A stretch of DNA of 64,000 nucleotides from Ciona savignyi (GCA_000149265.1 CH001993.1:696441-760440); one strand, 5' to 3'. Counted from the stretch's first letter, positions 21,818 to 34,629 are shown. Notes: a model not told the origin generated them from the letters alone. Translations and numbers: made by a program.

Positions 21818-24699
21818 TAATTATGGGTCCCATTTGAAAAAATGGGACACATATTGTTTTTGTCCGTTTTTTTTTTCTTTTTTTTTCTTTTTTTTTCTTC
21901 GTCAAACGCTTGACAGGCATGGCATGGCGCCCCGACATCTACCAAAAGGAATAATGGAATCGTAATGAAACTTTGTGATTTGTTAGACAACATGGTCTAG
22001 ATATGCAGAAACCAAAATTTTGGGTGATAAATCAAGGGGAATTCCCCTGGGAGGTTAAAAACCAAAACGGTATTTTTATGAAAAATTGCGCTTTTTGTGG
22101 CATAGCGCTTGAACGGCTGCTGCAATTTGAATAAGATTTGGTAGAATGTAAGTACATTAGGCACTGATTTAACACTTGGAAGAAATAAAAAAAATACCTA
22201 GGAAAATACCCTAAAAAATAAGATTTTGTTCTCAAATCATGATTGTGACAGGCATACCAAGTCGCCCCAACATTTACCAAAAGGAATATTGGAATCGAAA
22301 TAAAAATTTAACATTTGTTAGACAACATGGTCTAGATATGCACAAACCAAAATTTGGGTGATAAATCTAAGGGAATTCCCCGGAGACGTTAATAACCAAA
22401 ACGGTATTTTTTTCTTAAAAAACTAGTTTTTTGTGGCATAGCGCTTGAACGGCTGCTCAAATCCGATTCAGATTTGGTGGAATGTAAGTGCATTACCTAC
22501 TTATATAACAACTAGAGAGTGTCAACCACGTGTTTAACCACCACTATTTGTAAACCACATGTTGTAGGCCATATACTCATGCTACAGGGTCCCTAACCAC
22601 AATTTGTATTTCATACACTGAGTATAAATGTAGTTTGTTTCTGCAAGCACAAACGCATGGGTCCCAGAGTTATCAAGCCAAACTTCTTTTCCATGCTGTA
22701 GTTAAAAAAGAATAAACGTCTTAAATTTACGAACATTTTCACCACAAATATTTTAAATTAAACCTTCTTTTCAAGCGCTGAGAGTGAAATGAAGCTAAAT
22801 TGCCAAAACAGCCCGATTTAGTTTTTCCTGTGTCAGGGAATTCCCCTAGGTTTAGTAGATAAGTTTCTGTTTTTACATATGTGGGTCATGTTATGTAACA
22901 ATTCTTAAAGTTTTAATCTGATTTGTCGCCTTCTTGTCTTATTTGTCAGTGCGATATGGCATGCCAGTCACAAACGTAATTCAGGAACATATCGTCGTTT
23001 TTAACGTAATTACCCTAAGTAAATGTTTTCTTTCTTTTAATTGGCACAAAGTGTCTAATAGTCCAACATTTCGACAAATCTGATCAAAATTAGAGCAGCC
23101 GTTCCAGCGCTATAGCCTATGCCCCAAAAAGCTAATTTATTGGGAAAAAAACCTTTTGGATTTTAACGTCTCAGGGAAATTCCCCTGGATTCATTACCCA
23201 AAATTTTGGTTTCTTCGTATCTAAACCATGTTCTCTTACAAATGTCAAATTTTCATTACGATTCCATTATTCCCTTTGGCAGATGTCGGGCGACATGGCA
23301 TGCTTGTCACAATCATGATTTGAGAACAAAATCTTATTTTTAGGGTATTTCCCTAAGTACTTTTTTTATTTCTTCTAAGTGTTAAACCAGTGACTAATGC
23401 ACTTACATTCTACCAAATCTTATTCAAATTCGAGCAGCTGTTTAAGCGCTATGCCACAAAAAGCTATTTTTTTAATAACAAATACCGTTTTGGTTTTTAA
23501 CCTCCCAGGGGAATTCCCCTTGATTTATCACTCAACATTTTGGTTTCTGCATATCTAGACCATGTTGTCTAACAAATGGCTAAGTTTCATTACGATTTCA
23601 TTATTCCTTTTGGTAGATGTCGGGGCGACATGTCATGCCTGTCACAATCATGATTTGAGAACAAAATCTTATTTTTAGGGTATTTCCCTAGGTAAATTTT
23701 TTATTTTTTTCAAGTGAGTAAATCAGTGTCTAATGCATTTACATTCTTAAGCGCTATGCCACAAAAAGCTAATTTTTTTATAAAAAATACCGTTTTGGTT
23801 TTTAACCTCCCAGGGGAATTCCCCTTGATTTATCACCCAAACTTTTGGTTTCTGCATATCTAGACCATGTTGTCTAACAAATGGCTTAATTTTATTACGA
23901 TTCCATTATTTCTTCTGGTAGATGTCGGGGCGCCATGCCATGCCTGTCACAATCATGATTTGAGAACAAAATCTTATTTTTAGGGTATTTCCCTAGGTAA
24001 ATTTTTTTATTTTTTTTCAAGTGGTAAATCAGTGTCTAATGCATTTACATTCTACCAAATCTTATTCAAATTGGAGCAGCTGTTTAAGCGCTATGCCACA
24101 AAAAGTTAATTTTTTTATAAAAAATACCGTTTTGGTTTTTAAACTCTCCAGGGGGAATCCCCTTGATTTATCACCCAAACTTTTGGTTTCTGCATATCTA
24201 GACCGTGTTGTCTAACAAATGGCTTAATTTTATTACGATTCCATTATTTCTTCTGGTAGATGTCGGGGCGCCATGCCATGCCTGTCACAATCATGATTTG
24301 AGAACAAAATCTTATTTTTAGGGTATTTTCCTAGGTAATTTTTTTATTTCTTCCAAGTGTTAAATCAGTGTTTAATGCACTTACATTCTACCAAATTTTA
24401 TTCAAATTGGAGCAGCTGTTTAAGCGCTATGCCACAAAAAGCTAATTTTTTTTATAAAAAATACCGTTTTGGTTTTTAACCTCCCAGGGGAATTCCCCTT
24501 GATTTATCACCCAAAATTTTGGTTTCTGCATATCTAGACCATGTTGTCTAACAAATGGCTAAGTTTCATTACGATTCCATTATTCCTTCTGGTAGATGTC
24601 GGGGCGCCATGCCATGCCTGTCAAACCTTTGACGAAGAAAAAAAAAAAAACGGACAAAAACAATATGTGTCCCAATTTTTCAATTGGGACCCATAATTA
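21818..24699. mobile_element. Large foldback-like element with tandem repeats in its arms
   Basis: The outer ends are inverted repeats: taattatgggtccca at 21818 and its complement ending at 24699, extending about 60 bp through acacatattgtttttgtccg and a T-rich tract. Inside, a unit of about 337 bp (marked by the palindrome GGGGAATTCCCC and by gatgtcggggcgccatgcc) is present about twice in reverse orientation on the left (near 22035 and 22370), and about five times in forward orientation on the right (near 23171, 23510, 23813, 24150, 24488; one unit lacks about 33 bp). The middle (about 22510-22850) is unique. It encodes no recognisable transposase. Flank ATAATT at both sides suggests a short target duplication. 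Confidence 0.75.
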
Positions 24700-25000
24700 G
24701 AAAAAATAAAAAATAATATTAGGGAAATACCCTAAAAAATAAGATTTTGTTCTCAAATCATGATTGTGACAGGCATGGCATGACGCCCCGACATCTACCA
24801 AAAGGAATAATAAAATAGTAATAAAGCTTTGTCATTTGTTAGACAACATGGTCTAGATACGCAGAGGAAAATTGTGAATGAAAAATCTAGGGTAATTCCC
24901 CGGAGACGTTAAAATCCAAAACGGTTATTTTTCTTAAAAATAGCTTTTCGGAACATAGCGTTTAACCGGCTGCTCTAATTTTGATCAGATTTGGTGGAAT
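24700..25000 (-). repeat. Extra copy of the foldback arm unit outside the element
   Basis: The sequence taccctaaaaaataagattttg through gggtaattccccggagacg repeats the arm unit in the left-arm orientation, immediately beyond the right terminal repeat. Confidence 0.7.
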
Positions 25001-25039
25001 GCTAGATCGTCAGCCACCCTCTGTCACTTAAAACAAAGA

Positions 25040-25583
25040 AGGTGTATTTTTTCAAATGATTAATGTGATTAATGAATTAATACCTTTTTTACCTTTCTAG
25101 CATCCAACAAAATTAATTTAAAATCGGGAAGTTAAGTTGTACGTTATGATTACTGGAAAATAAAGTGCTAAAAAGAACTTTGTATTTTGCAAGTCAAGGT
25201 TATCCTCCGGGATAAAATCTAGAATGTTATCAAAGTCATGTTATGTAGTTACCACATGATAATTTTTGTCACTTTTGATACCTTATTAGAGAGCCGGGGA
25301 AGACATGCATGTCATGCATATGACAGACAGAGAGAAAAAAATAATAGATACCAACCGTCAAAAAAGAAAAATAACTTTGTCTCTCCGTTGCCGCCAAGCT
25401 TCTACCAATTATGGGTATTCAGCATTTTTAGATTTGTTGCAATTGCAGATTGGCTTCTGCGGAACGATTAATATTTGTTGACAGGAATGTTATTTGCGGG
25501 TTGACTCCTATCGTTTTATATTTAGTATAAAGAAAGAGCAATACTGTAGTGTGTTAATCATAATTTTTTAATCGTTGGACATT
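25040..25583 (+). repeat. Third, partial copy of the duplication-unit tail
   Basis: Matches 21605-21820 and 18290-19086, without any Prox or zinc-finger sequence. It spans the position of the N run of unit 1. Confidence 0.85.
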
Positions 25584-25726
25584 TTCTGTAATGTAACATT
25601 GTTATCGTTGCAGCTTTGCATACTAATGACAGATTCTGATTCACTTTGACATCGTACGAATTCGTGCGACGAATAAATAGCGCAGAGCTTGAAATAAATC
25701 AAAACACTTACGCATTGCATGAAACT

Positions 25727-25970
25727 AGGATAGAGGAAGGACATTCACGTTGATCCCGTGAATGGAAAAACCAAGGGGGTTGACACAAGGGCAATCGTCA
25801 GATCACCTCGCGCCCACCGTCAGGTTACCGGAGCTATTGCAGTATGTTATGAATAATTTACACGCTTCTTCAATTTTAGTAGAACCCATAATGCCGCTGG
25901 GTTCAGGCCATGTCCTTTTCGGACAAGAGACCCTTCGGCTGAAAAGCGACGTACTTACCTACTAGACTAA
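25727..25970 (-). repeat. SINE family A copy
   Basis: Reverse orientation, beginning aggatagaggaaggacattcacg, with the conserved body, and ending in a damaged tRNA-like head (gactaatctgtcagactaac). The block with the tgccttgcccaagg motif is altered to cttttcggacaagag. Confidence 0.7.
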
Positions 25971-25979
25971 TCTGTCAGA

Positions 25980-26930
25980 CTAACTACTTTATGAAATACC
26001 CAAAACAAGTAATTGATCGAACATAAAATTGTAAAATAAGACCTAATTTTGATTTAAGATATTTAATTTTTCTAATGTTTATTGTTTTATTGTGTCATAG
26101 ATTCTTTACGTATACCGTGTATATGGATTTACGCCAGTCTGTAATGTAGCAGCGCTTTACTTTTGGACGAGTATTAACCAGGATAAGAGAAAGGGTTTAC
26201 AGAGGTTAAGTATTTTATTGGGTTATCGCGCAGCGTGCAGCAAATCAAAGCACTGTAGGCTACACAGGGGCATAGCTTAGGTAAGTAGGGTACAGTTTAG
26301 TTTAGTTTATTCATTTTTTGCCCCAGTATTTAAAAATGCCAAGCGAATAAAATAACGACACGTGAACAGGAGAAGACGACAAAACGAACAGTCGTTATAA
26401 CACGCCATTGAAAAAAGGATATATTTAATAAATATAGCGGTCGCGGCCGCGAAACCTAGGCAAAAGAACAATATCAAGCAAACAAAACTTAATTAAAACC
26501 AAACGATAAAAGTTGAGAGAACGGCCAGGCCAACGAGGCCCCACCAAATGCTCTCTGATATTATAGAATTATACGTGGTTTTATAACAATTATAACAGGA
26601 AACACATGTTTGTAAACAATGATTGGCGTGCGTTAAACAGAACTCGCAGGAAACGATTCATCGACTGAGCTGCCAAAAACAGGAAACTAATCGCAACTTT
26701 CCATGCACAAAATATGAACACATAGCATGAAATTAATAGTTAACATACACAGCGATGCAAATATAAATACGTGTGGAATTCCCACAGTGATATCTTTGAT
26801 TTCAAGGTCTGCAATGGTTGTTATCGCAAGGCCGTCGTGCGACGTCAGATCAGTCATTTTTGTGTCTGAATATACTGCCAGAATGTTCTTGGTACTAATT
26901 CTCTCAAATTTCTTTAAGCTAACAAGTGTT
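25980..26930. other. Intergenic region upstream of the aminotransferase gene
   Basis: No gene recognised. A stretch at about 26300-26480 (cgacaaaacgaa, ttataacacgccattgaa) resembles 35280-35350, indicating a dispersed repeat. A good splice-acceptor-like site (acaagtgtttag) ends at 26933, 5 nt before the ATG of the next gene, suitable for spliced-leader trans-splicing or a 5' UTR intron. Confidence 0.5.
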
Positions 26931-26938
26931 TAGGTGCT

Positions 26939-29900
26939 ATGTCATTGCGCACTCTTCAAAAATTGTGCAAGTCAGCAATTGTGAACTACGTCCCTAACAC
27001 CCGCGTTTTTAGAAGACGAAGGATTTCGATTACCCAAGTTCGAAAAATGGATTACCCAAGAAACGATTTTGAAGATGGCGGTCTTTTAAAACCAGGTCAC
27101 TACAGTCTGCAAGTCGGCGCACCGGGCCCTGAATTTTTAAAACAAATCGGTGGTTATTTAAAGGTGGGTAAACCTTATATACTATCGTTCTAGTTTTTGT
27201 CTATTAGCGCGAGTCCACGTCGGTTTACCGTTGCAGTCTGTGTTTTATCATTAAGTTCCATCTGTTTTATTATAACCCATTAATTCACTGTGTTAAGGCC
27301 ATGTCAATTAGTGCCTTGCCCAAGGACACAGTCATCTAGCCAACGAAAGGTTTTGACCAGGCAACCCTTCTGCTGCCTGCATACAGCCGTGCTTTTGCTG
27401 ATTAAGCTAACTGGTTGGACCTTTCTGCTGATAGTCCAACAGTCTTGTAAGTTATATCACACAGCAAGTTTAACAACCAGTTTGAAAAGCAATCAATCAA
27501 TCAAAGGTATTTATTTGTTAAACGCACAGCAACAAAATCGGTAACAATATGAAAATAAATTAAGTTTAACAAGGGAGACACCGAGAAACCATGCGAAATG
27601 GCAGTTATGGACCACATGTGAAATTCTGTATTTTTTAAAAACTTTTTCTGATATGTGTTTTGTGAATTATTTTATATCTAGGATACTTGAATGTATTATA
27701 TGAATTTTTATTTATTACCGTATTTAAGGTGTAACCTTTTTTTTAAGGTTTAACGTTTTTGTTACCTTATGCTAATTTCCAGACTGGGTCTTTGCTGTGT
27801 TCTTGCTATGTCATACAGATTACATTTTTTAAATAGAAATAAACATACATATCGTATCCTAATTCAGTTATTAAAAAATGTTAACATTTTGATGTTTATG
27901 TTAATTATAACCATGTTTGTTGGGGGACTGATTAAAATCTCTCAATTAAATGTGTTAAATGTTTTTTTTCGAAACTGGTTTGGGAAATCTTTCAATTATT
28001 GTAGTACCGGTAACTTAAAAACACCAGACTCAAGATAACAGATGGCTGCTAAAAAGTGTTGAACTAATAGTTAGGTTCATTCGGTGTTAAGTTTTACAAA
28101 TAGCTATATTTGCAATTGTGTTATTTTTGAAGGTTGCTTCTGAGTCACTAAGACAAACAGACAGGTTTGAAGAGACTCTTCAGTATGGATGCGTCGCTGG
28201 CGGTTATCCTGTGCGTGAGCAGGTTGCGCAATTCCTCAGCAGGCAGTACGAACAATCTGTTAACAGGTGTGTGATTGTACATTTAAGCTGTAATAACAAC
28301 AAATTTAGAATTCAAGAACCAAAAAAGCACTGCTTTTGTTTTCTGGTGCATTTATACACACTGTATACCATGAGGACTATATTTATATACATCAGAACTT
28401 TTTCAGTTTTCCTGGCCAGGTTAACCCGATCGTCTGGGCAGTTGCATCACAAACCATCCCAAGCAGCCATTTTTTTCTTTTTTTCCTTAGTGGATATGGC
28501 ACCAACTATACTATAATAGTTTAACATACATCCATATTCGAAAATAACTAACTGGAAAGTTTTGATAGGGAGAAATGTAATTATTTATATCTGTACAAAC
28601 GGCCAAACTTCAATACACGTAACAACAAGTGGTTAACACACTCTAGTTAATAATGATAGAAATAGTAAATTAAACAACATAAATCTTCTATTATTCATAT
28701 GTGATAACATAATGTGTTGTGCAGTGACAACATCTTCATCACTGGGGGTGCCTCACAAGGTCTAATCAACCTGATACAACATTACTTCACCCGTGAATAC
28801 AAGATCTTCATCGAAAATCCGACGTATCCTGTCTTTGCTCTTCGCATCACAGAAGAAAAGCTGGTAAGCGATGTTATTCCTGGTTCGTACAATGATGCAT
28901 GTCAAGTACCATCGCGACAGAATTGAATCCCTGCATCACCTTTTGCATTATAGTTTTGAAAATACCAATGCAGATTCATTTACAAAAATAACTTATGTAC
29001 AATGTACATTTTGGAAATTTTGTTTTTGTGGACAAGATAGGATTGTAACTCTGTAACATGCTATAGATTTTACATTGTAGTGAAGTACTTCGACACATAG
29101 CATTTGGGAGGCATAACATTATTAAGGAAGTGTAGGTTAATGGGCTTGAAAAACATGGTTTTACAATAGATGTTTGGTACTTGAATAATATTCGGTACTT
29201 TTACCAACCCGAAGTATATCCCAGATGACTCCGGTTCCCATCTCCATGCAAAGTGATGGAATGGACATAGCTGAGTTGGAGAAGCAGCTGGCTGATCTTC
29301 CAGACGTGGAGACAACCGCAAGACGACCTTTCCGTGCCGCCATGTACCTCATCCCGACCCACCACAACCCAACTGGATGCTGTTACTCTCCAGGTACTCT
29401 CATCTGGCACCCTCTAGTTATTTGATGTTATGCATTAATAATTTAAATACATTATGCAAGTAGGGACATACCGGGACCAGGTACATAGGTCTGTAGCAGC
29501 ATTACTCTAGCAGGGGTGGACAACCTTTCTCGGTCTGGGTGCCAAAATCGGCTAAAATTAATGGCAAAATCCTTCCGCATGCCAACTAACAATTAACATT
29601 GAGAACATATTTCTTTTTCATTCTTAAGGGTGCCTAAGCAAGCGCTGTACTATTACTGATAGGGCAAACATTAGGCAGGTGAAAAAGTGTGTTCAACGAT
29701 GAATTTTTACTCTTATTAACCCTTAGACGACGACGGTTACATATTTGTAACCCAGATGTGTCCCCGAAAAAAAATGCACAATTCAGTCGTTTCTTGGGGG
29801 ATTTTCCTTGTTTTGATATTTTTGGAAAGCATTTGAATAGATCTTTCGAAATAACGCATAAAAACATAATCCTTCCATTTAAAAATTTAGAGTAATATTG

Positions 29901-32900
29901 CTTCAAACATTTTTCTTCAAAATTTTTGTATCTAGGTTAACTTTTAGGTAAAATATCGCTTTTTTGGGTTCTGGGGAGTTAAAATTGTTACACCAGTTGC
30001 TGTGAGAATAAAACTAGCAGTAGCCATCTTTGTTTTCGAGTTTTCTAGTCATTTTCGATTTTTCAACAATATATGTAAACATATGTGCACATGTTTTTTT
30101 CCAAATACTATTGATATTTATTCATTTTTTCGCCTTTGTTTACTTTGTTTTTCAATTATTATTTGATATTCGGAAGAAATATGGCAACTTCGCAATAGAT
30201 TACAACCGATTAGGCTACCAGCATGATCGAGGCCGACAGTGATTGTGGTGATGAAATGCCATATTTGTCAGTTTTATATGACGTCATCACGCTTAGTTGA
30301 CGTCATCAAAAAATAAAAGACGTAACTTTGTAGGAAATTTCATTTTGAACAACTTTGTAATACATTACTATCTTCTACAAGCTACCAGTAACGAGTAATT
30401 AGAGTATAAATTACTAATTATGACGTCATTACAAATACAACAACGTCATCAAAAAAATAAAAATACCAATTTGTAGAAAATTATCTACTGGACAACTTTG
30501 TAATAAATTGTTTTTCCCCAAGTCCAACAGTATTCGCAGCAAACAAGGTCAAAGCAACCTTACTCAAAAGTGCCAAAAACTGCAAAAGTTCCGTCGTCGT
30601 CAAAGGGTTAACACAATTTGATAAATGTTACGATGAGCTTAGGTAAAATAAGTTTACCGGTCTTTTTTTACTTGCCGATATATGCATGTATGACCTTTAC
30701 CGATACCAAATGACCTTACCGGTACATGGTACATCATGTTTAGCCCTATAACATTTTGCATCTCAAATTGCTAACAAAACTAAATTAAGATGCAAAGGGT
30801 AACTGACATTAACTACATTTGGCTACATTAACTACATCTGGTTGTCTGGACATAAGTACAAAGTTCTCTCACGTCCGATTCGTCTGTGGCAGCAGATTGC
30901 GAAATTTGCAAGGGCATTGTTGTACTCTTTGGTGTTTGATGAGTAACAATAACACGGTAATAAATAATCAAATGCTTACTTCACAACTTACGGTAATAAA
31001 CATATCATGCATGTGGCCAAAGCTCACATAATACAACAACTTTTAAGTTAATATCTTTGAAGAAAAGAGTCTAATTTCCTTGACCTAGCGTGCCAGAAAT
31101 ACAAGCTGGTGTGCTAAGTTCTGCACGCGTGCCAGGGGTTGCCCATGCCTGCTCTAGCTAGTCTAATACAGAGTATTTCCTTCTTTAAATAAATTTAGAC
31201 AACATACCAAACCCCATGCATCAGACACTATGCAAGCATTGCTTAAAACAAGGGATATTAGTTCGGTCTACCAATGTGATCTTTGTTCGCAACACAGGGC
31301 AAGTACAAAACTTCGACCATATTACTGTGTGGGTATGGTAGGGCACCGTAGTACCGGGACTAGGAATGCATTATCATTGATCCTAATATTCTTACACAAA
31401 TTTCTTGTTCTAGAAAAATGTCGACATTTGGTTGAGCTTGCAAGAAAACACAAGTTGTTGATCATATGCGATGATGTTTATAATGTGCTCAACTATAAGC
31501 AAGATGGGAGTGGTGATCCCACCAAGTTTGAGCCGTCGCCGCAACGGATGTTTGCGTACGATAAACCAACCGATCCTGGCTACCAAGGTTTGTTATTAAA
31601 TTGTACTAATTCCCAAGGCAATACATTTCTGCCTACAGCTAGATTGCTCTACATTGTGGATGTTATTGAACGAAATTTAACGAATGTATTTATGGTTTAA
31701 ATAAAAGTGGTAAGACTTAATACAATGTGTTGATGTGGTTGTAATATCCCTAATTAGCGAGCTTTTTGCATAACATCCGCGGCTATGTGATGACTTCCTG
31801 TATATATATGCGACAGTTTTTTTCTGCTACTATCATTCTATATAAGCCATGTTACCGTACAAAGCTTACAAATCTGGTACTCGTAGTTACATACTGAAAA
31901 TGCATGGTTTTAATAAGCACTCTTTTGTCTCTCTTTCAACCAGGAAATGTTGTGTCCAATGGATCATTTGCGAAAATAATTGCTCCCGGCTTACGAATGG
32001 GGTGGTATGAGGCGCCGAAGCATGTGATACAGTCGTTACGCACGTGCTACATTTCAAACAGCGGGTCGGGACAATGTTTCTACGCATCCCATGTTGTATC
32101 TGAAGCTCTGAAGGCTGGATTCATAGATCAGCATGTTCAGAAATTAAGGCTGGCTCATAAAGTATGTAGTTTGATGGGTACTTGTGCATGGGTGAAAGAC
32201 AGGGGTTCGACAGTGCAAGAACAAGACAATAGTAATTTTAATTATTGGCCTACAGAGTAGATGCTGAATATTGTTTAATTGAAATTTTCAATAAAATGGT
32301 ATTTTGATTCTGTGGTGGGTTAATAAGAATGGTAGGTTGGTAATTTTGTTTGTTGATAATTTTCTGGGATTGAAATTCTCTGTTTCCAATTTCTTGTGTG
32401 TTAATTCCAAACTTGTTGTACAGGATCGGATGGATGCTGTAATTTCAATTGTGGAGGAGAAATTATCGAAGTTTGGAGTTTCGATCTCACATCCAAATGG
32501 AGGGTACTTCTTGTGGCTGAAGATGCCAGAGAATATTAAGAGTGCCGCCGTCCTGGAAGTGGCAAAGAGCACTGAAAACATTACCTTCATCAAAGGGGAG
32601 CTGTAAGTGACTCTTATTTCTGTGTTTGTGGTATTTCTTTGGTTGGTCGTACTTATTGTGTCTGGCTGTAAGTCGAAATCTGGTGCAATCAAAACCAGCC
32701 GCTGGCTAATTGGTTGTGTGATTGTGCATTTGGCAAAATGGCCCAAACAATGATTAGGCATAATGGAATAAACAAAACTGTCATATTGTCTTCATTGTAT
32801 TTAACTTATTACAATAGCTACAGTAACCCGACTTTGGTCTTGAGGTAATTTGACTGCGCATGCAATAACGCCGTATAAGTTTTTCCATCTCCAGTAACAA

Positions 32901-33215
32901 ACAGACAGGAGTATCCTCCTATATATAGGATAGGATAGGATATGCATGTTTATCCCCGTGAATTGGGATACCAAGGGGGTTAGGCACCTGCGACCTTTCA
33001 ATTGAAAGACGACGTACTTAACCGCCAGACTAACCGGCCGGACTATATACACGTCGACTTATTGTCTTTTATCCAGAGCATCTGTGAAAGGGGATTTCGA
33101 CAACTACATCCGACTTTCCATCGCGTATTACGAGCTTAATGACATCAAACAAGCAGCGGAGGGGCTGTGCAGAGCCATACAATCTGTTCTTCAAAGCCAG
33201 GCAGCTCAGCTGTAA
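26939..33215 (+). CDS. PLP-dependent class I/II aminotransferase (YER152C / 2-aminoadipate type), eight exons
   Basis: Fold-type I transaminase. Exons 26939-27163, 28133-28266, 28725-28863, 29225-29393, 31414-31587, 31944-32161, 32424-32602, 33077-33215. All junctions are GT-AG and the phases close to 458 residues. The first 36 residues are basic and lack acidic residues (MSLRTLQKLCK...RRRRISITQVRK), as in a mitochondrial presequence. Motifs follow in order: substrate loop LQVGAPGPE, GGYPVREQ, cofactor-binding ITGGASQGL, ENPTYPVF, THHNPTGCCYSP (the NPTG motif), ICDDVYNVL, the Schiff-base lysine in SFAKIIAPGLRMGW, and the carboxylate-binding arginine in YIRLSI. The closest family by eye is the fungal YER152C/2-aminoadipate aminotransferase-like group; the substrate cannot be read from sequence. 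A poly(A) signal lies at 33699-33704. Intron 4 carries nested transposons. Confidence 0.92.
27260..27420 (-). repeat. SINE family A fragment in aminotransferase intron 1
   Basis: Head half only, reverse orientation (aacccattaattcactg, tgccttgcccaaggacacag, then a diverged tRNA-like head). Confidence 0.65.
29511..31151. mobile_element. hAT-like element in aminotransferase intron 4, host of a nested insertion
   Basis: Left end CAGGGGTGGACAACC and right end GGGGTTGCCCATGCCTG are inverted repeats of the hAT type. The flanks share CTCTAG directly outside both ends. About 900 bp of its 1641 bp is a second element (29716-30611). No transposase reading frame was recognised. Confidence 0.7.
29716..30611. 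mobile_element. piggyBac-like non-autonomous element, TTAA-flanked
   Basis: TTAA at 29716-29719 and 30608-30611 flanks inverted ends CCCTTAGACGACGACGG and its near complement (CCGTCGTCGTCAAAGGG). TTAA target sites and CCC/CCY-starting ends are the mark of piggyBac elements. The interior is AT-rich, has a partial internal duplication (about 30275-30370 and 30420-30510), and no transposase. Confidence 0.82.
32927..33045 (-). repeat. SINE family A copy, internally deleted
   Basis: Starts ggataggataggatatgcatg, reads to accaagggggtta, then jumps straight to the tRNA-like head (ggcacctgcgacctttcaa, cttaaccgccagactaaccg). The whole middle is missing. It ends 31 nt before the last aminotransferase exon. 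Confidence 0.75.
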
Positions 33216-33698
33216 CGGTGTACTGTGACATGAATGGTGCACTGCAGGAAAAATGGTGTGATTATTCTTAAAATAATTTTCAAATCTAAATATAGATTTT
33301 TAAAAACAGTAATTATGTTCCAAACGTATTGGTGCTGGTGTTATTGCAGTGCTCGAATATTAAACTCACTAGTATCATTCTTACACTTTCGTATAAAAAT
33401 TAAGTAACACCAGAACACTATGTAAGTTATATTTTCACTATGTCGGGGTTGCACCGTTGTTTGTGTGAAAGATACCCTCACAAAAACATGGTTAAATTAA
33501 TGTGAAAACGATATTGAGTATCCAAGTTGTCGGATTTATTTTTATTGCGGATATGATTATTTGTTAAATGGATTTTATCCGATTCAAAACTTCGTGATTC
33601 TTCACTTTTGTTGACATACCACGAAATGCTCGTAGTACCCCATGCATTTGTCATTTCGTGCATGAACAATTACATCGTTTTTTTTTCAGAACAAATCT

Positions 33699-33704
33699 AA
33701 TAAA
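33699..33704 (+). terminator. Poly(A) signal candidate of the aminotransferase gene
   Basis: AATAAA 484 nt after the stop codon. It is the first clear signal seen in the 3' flank. Confidence 0.5.
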
Positions 33705-33737
33705 GTGCAATTCATAGAGGATTATTTACCGTAATAA

Positions 33738-34350
33738 GAATAGGATAGTATAGGATATTCCGGTTTATCCCCGTTAATGTCAAAACCAAGGAATGTAAAC
33801 ACAAGGGCAACCGTCAGATCACCTCGCGCCCACCGTAGGGTTACTGGAGCTTGCAGTGTGTTCTGTATGATTTACACGTTCCTGCAATTCTGCCCATTTC
33901 AACACTGCAAACATTCCCCATTTATCTATAATCAACGTTTTTATTAGACGTTGCAAATATTTAATGGATTCAAGTTAGATGTATAAATTCTGCCTACGAA
34001 ACGACTTTAAAGGTAGCTTTTCGTCACTTGTATTGGAGAGCCAGTAAATGATAATAGTTTAACCAGTTTGGAATTTCCAGTTTACCTTCAACATTGGCGC
34101 CAATGACAACCATTTCAATTGTGTGGCATGGCGCACACAAAGTGACTTGAAGCCAAAAAGATTGATGTTCAGTGGGTCTAATACACTAGGGACGGTAAAC
34201 GTTCCGACTAGTAATGCTGGCACAGTGTTAAGGTATTGAGTTGTACGGTCGTGCAGCCAAATGGTTAGCGCGACCGATACATATACCGACCTATACAAAA
34301 ACGGTGCAAGTGACGAGCCCATCATGGGTTCAAAAAAGGTATTGAGCAAG
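33738..34350. repeat. SINE fragments between aminotransferase and connexin genes
   Basis: Family A fragment, reverse, at 33738-33890 (aggatattccggtttatccc). Family B tRNA-like unit, forward, at about 34238-34345: its A-box-like part (cagccaaatggttagcgcgac) and B-box-like part (catcatgggttcaaa) are recognisable. Confidence 0.65.
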
Positions 34351-34623
34351 CAGTAAACACCGAACCTGTACCCATTGGGGTCATGTACACAGGGAAAAGC
34401 CTAGTAAAGTGTCCATAGAGATACCCTTCTAATATATATATATGGTCCTGCTATGCGATATCATGGATATCACCACGTTTCGGTGATAAACATTTAAATC
34501 TGGAGCTGCAAAGTAGTCTCATACGGTGAGTAGTGTGGAAGAGTTTTAAGAACGTTATCGTAGAATAACACAAAATGCTATTTATTTCATGCAAAAGCAA
34601 ATTTGGCGAGTTACAAAAACAGT

Positions 34624-34629
34624 TTTATT
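34624..34629 (-). terminator. Poly(A) signal of the connexin gene
   Basis: AATAAA on the minus strand (34629-34624), 50 nt past the stop; a second one lies at 34586-34581. Confidence 0.6.

Larger units (their letters stand above)
19146..25583 (+). repeat. Tandem duplication, unit 2, interrupted by a foldback-like repeat
   Basis: It is collinear with unit 1 from 19146 to about 21820. The remaining part of the unit (matching 18290-19086) reappears at about 25040-25583. Between these lies the foldback-like insert. The stretch 21605-21820 is present again at 25040-25250, so the insertion was accompanied by a local duplication. Confidence 0.85.

Noticed and set aside
22035..24500. CRISPR-like array of regular repeats
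   Set aside because: Units are 337 bp, nearly identical throughout and partly inverted, in an animal genome; this is a foldback repeat, not a CRISPR array.
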